A program made the translations under genes and the position numbers. The notes below the pieces were generated by a model, which saw only the letters and a list, made by a program, of their open reading frames with translations, made no database searches and was not told the origin of the DNA. From the NCBI GenBank assembly GCA_024224995.1, contig JAAENB010000726.1, positions 1 through 12,424 of the forward strand: DNA of 12,424 bases. Reading direction: 5' to 3'. Shown in pieces: positions 1 through 5,488 of this stretch (position 1 is its first letter; every line of letters starts with the position of its first letter). The stretch comes from a bacterium (GTDB lineage: Bacteria; Spirochaetota; UBA4802; UBA5550).

Positions 1-609
1 ATTGCCCTGTTCGAAGCGATTCCCGTTAAGAAAACTTCCCGGCCAAAGGTGGCTATTTTTGGTGATCTCTATGTGCGGGATAATGATGTTTTTAACCAGG
101 GTCTCATTAGAACCATTGAAGAGAATGGCGGTGAAGTTATTACCACTCCTTATAACGAATATCTGAAAATAATCGCCGGTTCCTATCTTAAAAAATGGAT
201 CTCCGAAGGATACTATGCCCAGGCTGTTCGGGCCAAGCTCTCTCAAAAAACTATCTCCATCATTGAAAAAAAATATTATAAATATTTTAATAAAATCCTC
301 GGAGAACCGCAGCACAATTTCCGGGTTTCTCCCGGTGAAATTTTATCCAAACTCAATGTGAAGAATCAGAATACGGGCGAGTCTATGGATAATTTATTAA
401 AAATATTTTCTCTTATTGAACAGTATCCGGATATTTCTCTTTTTGTGCAGACAAACCCGTCCTATTGCTGCCCTTCGCTTATTACCGAAGCTATGGCTGC
501 GGAGATTGAACGGCTTACGGGGGTGCCTGTTGTTACTATTGAATATGATGGTACTGAGGGGACCAGGAATGATGTGGTTATTCCTTATTTGAAATACGCC
601 AGGAAGTAA
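1..609 (+). CDS. 2-hydroxyacyl-CoA dehydratase / activase-related protein, C-terminal part (5' end outside window)
   Basis: The frame is open from base 1, so the true start lies to the left. The GTG at 49 is an internal valine. About 202 residues are visible. The end resembles the C-terminus of DUF2229/HgdB-like proteins that accompany, or are fused to, the ATP-dependent activase of 2-hydroxyacyl-CoA dehydratases. Signs are the segment TNPSYCCPSLITEAMAAEIE, with a Cys pair that in this family could take part in iron-sulfur chemistry, then the motif TGVPVVTIEYDGTEG and a YLKYARK-like terminus. Known members take part in radical dehydration of 2-hydroxyacyl-CoAs or in related ATP-driven electron transfer in anaerobes. 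The substrate cannot be told from this part. It is an ordinary chromosomal gene and appears to mark the left edge of the accessory region. Confidence 0.75.
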   Translation: MALFEAIPVKKTSRPKVAIFGDLYVRDNDVFNQGLIRTIEENGGEVITTPYNEYLKIIAGSYLKKWISEGYYAQAVRAKLSQKTISIIEKKYYKYFNKILGEPQHNFRVSPGEILSKLNVKNQNTGESMDNLLKIFSLIEQYPDISLFVQTNPSYCCPSLITEAMAAEIERLTGVPVVTIEYDGTEGTRNDVVIPYLKYARK

Positions 610-651
610 GGTAATCGGTGGCCCTTCGGGCCGGGTGATCGGGTAATCGGT
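610..651. repeat. Short intergenic repeat with hairpin, possible terminator
   Basis: The ten-mer GGTAATCGGT occurs at 610-619 and again at 642-651, with a related GTGATCGGG between them. A perfect small hairpin, GGCCC-TTC-GGGCC, lies at 620-632. A T-rich stretch follows only about 25 bases after the stem, so it is a poor classical terminator for the upstream gene. It looks more like a dispersed intergenic repeat. Confidence 0.4.
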
Positions 652-705
652 AAAAGATTTTTTCTTAGTAATATTAGAATAAGAAAATACAATTGGAGAG
701 AAATA

Positions 706-954
706 ATGCAGTTAGAAATTCCAGACAAAATTGTTGATGGTATAAAAATGCCAATGAATAATATAGAGAGTGAACTCAAAAAGGAGCTTGCGTATGCCCT
801 TTATGAAAGACAATTCATTTCAATGGGGTTGGCAAGAGAGCTTTCCGGGCAAAATAAATGGGAATTTATTGAAGAGCTGGGGAAACGTGGTGTTAAGCGG
901 CTTTATACGGAAAAAGAATTGGAAGAAGATATTAATTATGCAAGTGATATGTAA
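706..954 (+). CDS. UPF0175 family antitoxin-like protein (orphan)
   Basis: This 82-residue protein matches the UPF0175 family in length and pattern. The helix segment MGLARELSGQNKWEFIEELG contains the short helix-turn-helix-like core, and the end KRLYTEKELEEDINYA is the typical Y-T-x-E-x-L-E-E-D tail. Family members commonly act as antitoxins for PIN-domain toxins of the DUF3368 group, binding the toxin and probably operator DNA. The start is set by GGAG about seven bases before the ATG. No PIN gene follows on this strand: the next genes face the other way and converge on it. It is therefore an orphan, or has lost its partner. A second, broken pair lies at 1940-2512, and a short copy of this gene's middle (822-857) reappears at 10344-10379. 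Confidence 0.7.
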   Translation: MQLEIPDKIVDGIKMPMNNIESELKKELAYALYERQFISMGLARELSGQNKWEFIEELGKRGVKRLYTEKELEEDINYASDM

Positions 955-1005
955 TTCCCAGCCCAATTGCGTTTTCCGGTGAAACCCCTCTGCCGGTAAT
1001 AATTT

Positions 1006-1200
1006 TCAAACCGCAGTCTTATCAGCAAAACTCAAGTATTGAATAATTTCATTTTCCCGCTGCTGCAGCTCAAGCAGTATGGGCTCCGACATAGCCTTAT
1101 ACTCATCAGCAGTATGAACTTTCCTGGCTCTTTCCAGAATTAATTCCAAATTACCAACAGCTTCTTTTGCCTTTCTTAATTGTTCATCATTCTTAATCAT
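1006..1200 (-). CDS. 64-aa helical protein, antitoxin-operon partner of unknown function
   Basis: A charged, probably all-helical 64-residue protein. The start MIKNDEQLRKAKEAVGNLEL recalls the coiled N-terminal region found before the HTH domain of some XRE-type antitoxins (MI.N..QYR.TK-like), but no HTH domain follows. A stretch like AAAGGTGATAACCT sits just before the ATG as a ribosome binding site. It is the third gene of a minus-strand operon, 24 bases after the 50-aa gene. Known toxins were not recognised in it. It may be a stand-alone accessory factor or a truncated antitoxin. No function is assigned. Confidence 0.6.
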   Translation of the reverse strand: MIKNDEQLRKAKEAVGNLELILERARKVHTADEYKAMSEPILLELQQRENEIIQYLSFADKTAV

Positions 1201-1224
1201 AGGTTATCACCTTTAAAATCCATT

Positions 1225-1377
1225 TTACCATAATTGGACTTCGTTTTTCAATTCATCAACAGTAAGAGTCTTTCCACCTTTAACAGCTTCCTGACTGCGC
1301 GCAACTTTATCTATAACATAGAGACGATACATTATATCTTCAATATTTGCATTATCCGGAAGTTTAGAATTATTCAT
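1225..1377 (-). CDS. 50-aa RelB/Phd-like antitoxin, no cognate toxin visible
   Basis: A 50-residue protein that is easily missed because of its size. It starts at 1377 with an ATG that overlaps the TGA of the upstream XRE gene (ATGA), a classic sign of translational coupling. The pattern IEDIMYRLYVIDKVARSQEA followed by GGKTLTVDELKNEVQLW, ending in tryptophan, matches short antitoxins that usually precede RelE/ParE-type toxins: a Y-R-L-Y-V helix, a G-K-T/I-[LS] turn and an [DE]-E-[LV]-K...W end. In this position a RelE-like toxin would be expected, but the next gene is the unrelated 64-aa protein. The coding call rests on the overlap and on the family-like pattern. The antitoxin role is inferred. 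Confidence 0.65.
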   Translation of the reverse strand: MNNSKLPDNANIEDIMYRLYVIDKVARSQEAVKGGKTLTVDELKNEVQLW

Positions 1378-1733
1378 TTAGAAGACACCCCAGCCATTTC
1401 CTTTATCTTATAATTATTAAGAACCAGCTTGATAAAATATTTAACATGATACTTCTCTTCGTCGTCTATTTTAGAAACCTCTTCAAAGAGCTGTAACAAT
1501 TCTTTATCGGTAATCAATACATTCGGGGATTCGGCATCATCATCAGACATGATATAATCCATAGAAACATTATAAAACTCAGCAATCCTTTTTAAAACAA
1601 ACGCCGTAGGCACAGAAGCATCTTTTTCATATCTACCAATATGAGACGGGGCAATCCCAATGGCTTCAGCCAGTGCAGCTTTATAAATCCCCTTCTCTTG
1701 CCGTAATTTTGTTAATTTTTCCCCTAAAGTCAT
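1374..1733 (-). CDS. XRE-family transcriptional repressor (copy 1)
   Basis: A 119-residue DNA-binding protein. The start is the ATG at 1733: an AAAGGTG ribosome binding site lies nine bases upstream, and the in-frame GTG at 1745 is part of that site. Residues 4-60 form an HTH_3 domain, with AALAEAIG as the positioning helix and SHIGRYEKDASVP as the recognition region. The tail (DKELLQLFEEVSKIDDEEK) is shared in pattern with the second XRE protein at 2553-2900. That makes the two members of one repressor group with different DNA-reading helices. The gene faces away from a palindromic promoter region at 1783-1827 and leads the operon with the 50-aa and 64-aa genes. It probably represses itself and the divergent transcript. 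Confidence 0.85.
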   Translation of the reverse strand: MTLGEKLTKLRQEKGIYKAALAEAIGIAPSHIGRYEKDASVPTAFVLKRIAEFYNVSMDYIMSDDDAESPNVLITDKELLQLFEEVSKIDDEEKYHVKYFIKLVLNNYKIKEMAGVSSK

Positions 1734-1782
1734 AACGATATACACCTTTTATATTAAAACTTGAAAAATCAATGGTTTTTTG

Positions 1783-1827
1783 TTGACAAAAATAACTTAT
1801 GTGGCATTATATCATGCATAAGTTATT
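1783..1827. promoter_or_regulatory. Overlapping divergent promoters within a palindromic operator
   Basis: On the plus strand TTGACA (1783-1788) and TTATAT (1807-1812), 18 bases apart, form a strong-looking promoter toward the truncated small gene at 1879. On the minus strand a perfect TATAAT lies at 1811-1806, directed toward the XRE gene; its -35 is weak. Both -10 elements sit between the arms of a perfect 11-base inverted repeat, AATAACTTATG (1791-1801) and CATAAGTTATT (1817-1827). An XRE dimer bound here would shut off both directions. The arrangement is directly visible. The identity of the binding protein is inferred from the adjacent gene. Confidence 0.7.
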
Positions 1828-1878
1828 AAACTTGATTTTTTCATAAAAAATTAATAAATTCTTTCAGGAGGGCACGCT

Positions 1879-1977
1879 ATGGAGCAGCCGCAAAAAACCA
1901 CCGATACTGTACCGGAGATCTACTCAAAATTCCCCGAGTTCATACCCAAAAACAATCAATCCTTAAGATGCCCATAG
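1879..1977 (+). pseudogene. Truncated copy of the 92-aa cassette protein (5' part only)
   Basis: A conserved leader (ATAAATTCTTTCAGGAGGG) carries a perfect Shine-Dalgarno sequence, followed by ATG at 1879. The product would begin MEQPQKTTDT and then contain PEIYSKFPEFIPKNN, the same segment as in the intact gene at 3024-3302. Homology ends at about 1957. The frame then runs into sequence that is the antisense 3' end of a PIN toxin remnant and stops at 1977 after 32 residues. The start region differs from the intact copy (MEQPQKTTDTV versus MSQTNQPAI), so it is a diverged copy and not a recent duplicate. It keeps its own promoter and may still be transcribed. Confidence 0.7.
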
Positions 1978-2278
1978 TTCCCATAGGAACAAGAGAAAAA
2001 TTTTCTGCCAAATTCCTTGCGGCTATTTCATCTATAATTACAAAATCGACCTCTAATTCTCTTCCCCCTACAATTACTTCGAGCTCTCCTTTATGTAACC
2101 TTCCATACAAGCTATCAATTAATGCTTTGTCCTTTACAGGATATATTTTTATATCGTTATTATTTAATGCCTGTTTTAATTCTTCTTTTCCCGTCGCGTC
2201 TTTAATTATAATTTCATTTTCAACCTCTTGAGGAATATATACTTCATCAAATAGCTGCCAGAGTATCCTGTTTATAAT
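1940..2278 (-). pseudogene. PIN-domain toxin remnant (DUF3368-like), both ends lost
   Basis: An open minus-strand frame reads INRILWQLFDEVYIPQEVEN near its start. Later come LHKGELEVIVGG, FVIIDEIAARNLAENF and LVPMGTMGIL. This is the body of a DUF3368-type PIN ribonuclease: the LF.EVYIP segment, the G-E-x-E helix with an acidic active-site position, and the D-E-x-x-A-R segment. The expected N-terminus, with the first catalytic Asp/Asn in an S-[DN]-T-S-x-L motif, is missing. The frame runs back into the upstream antitoxin without a start. The C-terminus is cut off where the truncated 92-aa gene copy joins (about 1957-1961), and the frame ends on foreign sequence at 1940. It cannot make a complete nuclease. 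Confidence 0.7.
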
Positions 2279-2512
2279 GCTCTTCCGTATACTCTGCCCA
2301 GGCGATCCTGTTTTCCTTCAATATATCGATAAAATTATCCAAAGACCTTTCCGCAAGTTCAGCGGCTCTTTCCAGTGTTACTTCTTTATTTACAAATAAG
2401 CCTATAGCCAATATTAACTTAAATTTTTCATCAATATTTTTTCCAAAAACTGTTTTTTTACTACCGGTACAAACTGGTTGATAGTTTCCTCTTTTAAATC
2501 ATGGATTAACAT
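2247..2512 (-). pseudogene. UPF0175 antitoxin with a one-base frameshift in a poly-A run
   Basis: Translation starts at 2512, behind GGAGG eight bases upstream, and reads MLIHDLKEETINQFVPVVKK. It then leaves the family frame at a run of seven A and stops at 2414. With one extra A the frame continues as TVFGKNIDEKFKLILAIGLF and ends YTEEHYKQDTLAAI at 2247, giving 88 residues, the normal UPF0175 length. So a single-base deletion, or slippage on the A run, separates two good halves. It was paired with the PIN remnant directly downstream. The possibility that polymerase or ribosome slippage on the A run restores the protein cannot be excluded. Confidence 0.75.
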
Positions 2513-2552
2513 TATAAATGCCTCCTGCCGAATTAGTCTTTATTCTTAATGA

Positions 2553-2900
2553 TCATGACACCATATTCTTTATTTTCTCTTCGTTTATCATCAATGATAA
2601 AAATTTTTTTATAATGACTTTTTTTTCTTCATCAAACTTATCCACTTCCTCAAGCTGCTCTAACAGTTCCCTGTCTTTAATATTGGCTTTAACATCGCTC
2701 AATTTTTTATCAAAAACCAGGTAATCGAGAGAAACATTAAAAATCTCTGCTATTTTTATCAATGTATCGGTAGAGGGCAAACTGGAACCTATTTCATAAG
2801 CTGAAATTTGCTTTTGATTAACGGATAATTTTTCAGCGAGCTCGAACTGCTTTAGTTTGCTTGAGATTCGTAATTGTTTAATTTTTTCTTTAAATTCCAT
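2553..2900 (-). CDS. XRE-family repressor of the ATPase cassette (copy 2, intact)
   Basis: A 115-residue protein. The ATG at 2900 is chosen because the HTH domain begins right there (MEFKEKIKQLRISSKLKQFE). An upstream extension would add a hydrophobic stretch unlike the family, although no clear ribosome binding site precedes this ATG. The HTH domain spans residues 3-60, with LAEKLSVNQKQISAYEIGSS as turn and recognition helix. The C-terminal helix pair (DRELLEQLEEVDKFDEEKK) resembles copy 1. It is divergent to the 92-aa gene and the ATPase, with a 123-base control region between them, so it is probably the cassette's own repressor. A nearly identical but broken copy lies at 4956-5203, and a shorter fragment at 11649-11745. 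Confidence 0.85.
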   Translation of the reverse strand: MEFKEKIKQLRISSKLKQFELAEKLSVNQKQISAYEIGSSLPSTDTLIKIAEIFNVSLDYLVFDKKLSDVKANIKDRELLEQLEEVDKFDEEKKVIIKKFLSLMINEEKIKNMVS

Positions 2901-2946
2901 GAAACGATTAAATATTAAAAAAATGATAAAGTCAATTAAAAAATGC

Positions 2947-2978
2947 TTGCAAAAAACTATTGCAAAGTATTTTATATA
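2947..2978 (+). promoter_or_regulatory. Putative promoter and operator of the 92-aa gene / ATPase operon
   Basis: Two self-complementary hexamers TTGCAA occur at 2947-2952 and 2960-2965, seven bases apart, giving a near-symmetric site of the kind XRE dimers bind. The first could serve as the -35 of a promoter with an AT-rich -10 (TTATAT, 2972-2977, 19-base spacing, or an overlapping variant at shorter spacing). The sequence differs from the operator of copy 1, in keeping with the different recognition helices. The element is absent from the broken copy at 5200, where a deletion removed it. Confidence 0.45.
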
Positions 2979-3023
2979 CCTCATAGTAGTTAAATTGTTG
3001 ATAAATTCTTTCAGGAGGGCTCC

Positions 3024-3302
3024 ATGTCACAAACAAATCAACCCGCAATACCGGAGATCTACTCAAAATTCCCCGAGTTCATACCCAAAAACAATGACGA
3101 AATAACAGTCACCCTTACCCCCGATGAAAGGGAATCCCTGGAAGCCATACTCAAGGAAATTATACTAAACCTTCCCCAGGACCCGGAATCGGGCGAAGAG
3201 CTTTACCGCTCCGATATATCGGAAGATAGGGAGTATTTTAAGCTGAGTCTCTATGGTTATGAAATGAGAGCGATGCGGACTTTGCTGAAAAAGATCCGGT
3301 AG
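3024..3302 (+). CDS. 92-aa cassette protein of unknown family (only intact copy)
   Basis: This small acidic protein starts MSQTNQPAIPEIYSKFPEFI and has a perfect AGGAGGG ribosome binding site in a leader that is conserved in two other copies. The middle (EITVTLTPDERESLEAILKE) looks helical. The end LSLYGYEMRAMRTLLKKIR is probably an amphipathic basic helix. No known domain was recognised. It lies 79 bases before the ATPase/nuclease gene on the same strand and is probably co-transcribed with it. Six sites in the window carry pieces of this gene: 5' pieces at 1879 and 5249, and 3' pieces at about 5350, 10411, 11838 and 12066. It is thus a reliable marker of the repeated unit. It may be an adaptor or regulator of the ATPase. 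The function is unknown. Confidence 0.75.
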   Translation: MSQTNQPAIPEIYSKFPEFIPKNNDEITVTLTPDERESLEAILKEIILNLPQDPESGEELYRSDISEDREYFKLSLYGYEMRAMRTLLKKIR

Positions 3303-3381
3303 TGACATAGAAAAAAAATTTTTAATTGATATATAACAAGTACCGGGTATTGTTGTACTATCACAGTAATCAGGAGTATCT

Positions 3382-4929
3382 ATGCCCAGAGAATTCAATA
3401 CATCCGGCCCATGCTTGGCCGAATCTCACTATATGCTGCCCCCCCTTGAACGATTAAGTCAGGTTCGTGAACTTATTGACCGTAAAAAATATTTCATCAT
3501 TCACGCCCCCAGGCAAACCGGGAAAACCACTTTACTCCGCAGCCTGTCCAGGCAATTAACGGAAGAAGGCTCCTATGCCGCAATAACAGTATCACTGGAA
3601 AGTTTTACTCAGGACGACCCGGACAAATCACTGCCGCGAATTGTTCGTCATATTATATATACTGCACAAGAGCAGCTTCCTGCCCCAATACAACCGAAAG
3701 AAAACAAAGAGATCACAGCAGATCCCGACACTGCGCTGCTGAAGTTTCTTAAAGAATGGAGTGCAGCCTGTGCCAAACCAATAGTTATTTTTTTTGATGA
3801 AATTGACTCTTTACCAGGTAAAACACTCACCTCAGTGTTGCGGCAACTTAGAGACGGTTACACTTCCCGCCCTGCTCCTTTTCCTCAGAGCGTTGCCCTG
3901 GTTGGGCTCAGGGATATCCGGGACTATAAGATCCCCATTGGCGATAATACTATTCTCGGCAGCGCCAGCCCCTTTAATATTAAAGAAGAATCTTTTCTAC
4001 TTCGTAATTTTACCGCTGATGAAGTAAAAACCCTGCTGCTGCAGCATACGAATGAAACGGGTCAGCTCTTTCACCCGGACGCCGCCGGGGAAATTTTTTT
4101 TCAAACAGGGGGACAGCCCTGGCTTGTTAATGCCCTTGCGTCTCAGCTTACCACCAGGTATGACGCTCTGCTTAAAGATCCTTCTCTGACTGTTACGGTG
4201 GACAATGTTATTGAAGCCCGTGAGATCCTTATCCGGCGCAGGGATACACACCTGGACAGCCTGGTGGACAAGCTGCGGGAAGACCGTGTTCAGCGGGTTA
4301 TTGAGCCGATCCTGGTGGGAGAGTCTATTCCTCCTGATATCTATAATGATGACTTAAAATATGTTGAAGACCTGGGGCTCATATCCCGGGCTTCCGGTTC
4401 TACGGAAATCTCAAATCCCATTTACCGCGAGATCATTCCTCGCTCTCTCACGTATGTAGCAGAAGGTAATATTCCTGATGAACCGGCCTGGTATATCGAC
4501 AAAGACGGGTTCCTGGACACCCGTAAGGTAATAGACGGTTTCATTGAGTTCTGGCGCGAAAATGGCGAAGTACTGCTTCGCGGTATGCCCTATCACGAAG
4601 CAGCTCCGCACCTTTCCTTTATGGCATATCTTCAACGCGTTGTGAATTCCGGCGGGCATATTTCCAGGGAATTCGCCCTGGGTACCAAACGGGCGGATCT
4701 TGTTGTGAATTACAAAGGCCGGAAGGATATTATCGAACTAAAGCTTGCTCGTGCGTATAAAGCACTGGAACGGGGACTGGAGCAGGTTTCCGCTTATGCC
4801 GCACGCCTGGGGCAAAAGACCGGGTATCTTGTTATCTTCGATACCAATGCCGAAAGCCCCCTGGAAGAACGGGGTTCTATTGAAGAAATTGTTCGGGATG
4901 GAATCAATGTTGTCGTTGTGTGGGTTTAA
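3382..4929 (+). CDS. AAA-type ATPase with C-terminal PD-(D/E)XK nuclease-like domain
   Basis: A 515-residue protein with an AGGAG ribosome binding site just before the ATG. The N-terminal motif (residues 5-25, FNTSGP...HYMLPPLERL) is typical of a bacterial ATPase group related to the archaeal/STAND-like ATPases. Walker A is PRQTGKTT at 43-50. Walker B is IVIFFDEID with Asp139 and Glu140. A TGGQPWLVNALA helix, usual in this group, lies near residue 245. The last ~90 residues fit a restriction-endonuclease fold: Asp439 in RADLVV, then IELK with Glu452 and Lys454, followed by LGQKTGYLVIFD. Both the ATPase and nuclease residues are present, so it should be active. The likely role is ATP-controlled cleavage or binding of nucleic acid, as in defence or mobile-element systems. 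The substrate is unknown. It appears to be in one operon with the 92-aa gene under control of the divergent XRE repressor. Confidence 0.85.
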   Translation: MPREFNTSGPCLAESHYMLPPLERLSQVRELIDRKKYFIIHAPRQTGKTTLLRSLSRQLTEEGSYAAITVSLESFTQDDPDKSLPRIVRHIIYTAQEQLPAPIQPKENKEITADPDTALLKFLKEWSAACAKPIVIFFDEIDSLPGKTLTSVLRQLRDGYTSRPAPFPQSVALVGLRDIRDYKIPIGDNTILGSASPFNIKEESFLLRNFTADEVKTLLLQHTNETGQLFHPDAAGEIFFQTGGQPWLVNALASQLTTRYDALLKDPSLTVTVDNVIEAREILIRRRDTHLDSLVDKLREDRVQRVIEPILVGESIPPDIYNDDLKYVEDLGLISRASGSTEISNPIYREIIPRSLTYVAEGNIPDEPAWYIDKDGFLDTRKVIDGFIEFWRENGEVLLRGMPYHEAAPHLSFMAYLQRVVNSGGHISREFALGTKRADLVVNYKGRKDIIELKLARAYKALERGLEQVSAYAARLGQKTGYLVIFDTNAESPLEERGSIEEIVRDGINVVVVWV

Positions 4930-4955
4930 CACTAATTAATTATGCAAGTGAAGCA

Positions 4956-5203
4956 TCATGATACCATATTCTTTATTTTCTCTTCGTTTATCATCAATGA
5001 TAAAAATTTTTTTATAATGACTTTTTTTTCTTCATCAAACTTATCCACTTCCTCAAGCTGCTCCAACAGCTCCCTGTCTTTAATATCAGCTTTAACATCA
5101 CCCAATTTTTTATCAAAAACCAGGTAGTCGAGAGAAACATTAAATATCTCTGCTATTTTTATCAATGTATCGGTAGAGGGCAAACTGGAACCTATTTCAT
5201 ATA
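4956..5203 (-). pseudogene. Broken duplicate of the XRE repressor (copy 3)
   Basis: From the stop codon at 4956 up to about 5200 the sequence matches copy 2 (2553-2798) with about nine differences in some 245 bases, by eye. At the match with residue 35 (YEIGSS) a deletion of about 178 bases, relative to copy 2, joins the coding region directly to the leader of the next 92-aa gene fragment. The first 34 residues, including the DNA-reading helix, and the whole promoter region are gone. A short ATA is shared at both edges of the deletion. The frame happens to stay open upstream through antisense sequence, which should not be read as a genuine N-terminus. Confidence 0.8.
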
Positions 5204-5248
5204 CCTTGTGGTAGTTAAATTGTTGGTAAATTCTTTCAGGAGGGCTCC

Positions 5249-5386
5249 ATGTCACAAACAAATCAACCCGCAATACCGGAGATCTACTCAAAATTCCCCG
5301 AGTTCATACCCTGGAGCGGAGCCCGGTCACTGAGCGGAGCCGAAGTGAGCGATGCGGACTTTGCTGAAAAAGATCCCGTAGCATGA
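5249..5386 (+). pseudogene. Chimeric 45-aa frame: 5' part of the 92-aa gene joined to a dispersed repeat
   Basis: Leader, ribosome binding site and the first 21 codons (to PEFIP) are identical in protein sequence to the intact gene at 3024. After 5311 a repeat element (GAGCGGAGCC type, 5312-5350) replaces the middle of the gene. Then the last ~36 bases of the 92-aa gene follow in a different frame. The frame stays open through all three parts and ends at 5386, encoding an artificial-looking tail (SGARSLSGAEVSDADFAEKD). The join to the 3' piece uses a shared GAGC. Because the upstream promoter was deleted together with the start of XRE copy 3, expression is doubtful. Confidence 0.7.
5312..5350. 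repeat. Dispersed repeat, GAGCGGAGCC type, copy a
   Basis: The element contains GAGCGGAGCC twice, 18 bases apart, around CGGTCACT and ends GAAGTGAGC. Near-identical copies lie at 10382-10414 and 12019-12055. It resembles the short intergenic CACTGAGC...GAAGTG repeats seen in many bacterial genomes. Copies a and b are both fused at the same point to the 3' tail of the 92-aa gene. Confidence 0.7.
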
Positions 5387-5448
5387 AAGAAAAAATCAGT
5401 ATTTGGAAAAATCCTTGTTTTTTGCATAGATTTTTTCAATTATAACAT
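5387..5448. repeat. Stem-loop repeat with promoter-like end, copy a
   Basis: An AT-rich element that follows the 3' tail of the 92-aa gene copies. It holds an inverted repeat TTGGAAAAATC (5403-5413) and GATTTTTTCAA (5429-5439) with one mismatch, and ends AATTATAACATT, which looks like a -10 box. Similar elements lie at 10283-10336, 11940-11996 and 12127-12183. This copy is just upstream of the membrane protein gene at 5489 and could supply its promoter. The -35 is not well placed. Confidence 0.55.
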
Positions 5449-5488
5449 TAAGAAAAAAGAACTTTGAGCTTCAATAAGGAGGATGAAC

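Noticed and set aside
1374..1745. GTG at 1745 as start of the first XRE gene
   Set aside because: The GTG is part of the AAAGGTG ribosome binding site for the ATG at 1733.
1968..2231. An 87-codon plus-strand frame rich in Ser and Ile
   Set aside because: It is antisense to the PIN toxin remnant, whose minus-strand reading matches a known family in detail.
4956..5291. A 111-residue XRE protein starting MSRSPVLRV
   Set aside because: The first ~36 residues are antisense of the 92-aa gene leader and first codons. The true N-terminus with the HTH was deleted, so this is not a functional longer repressor.
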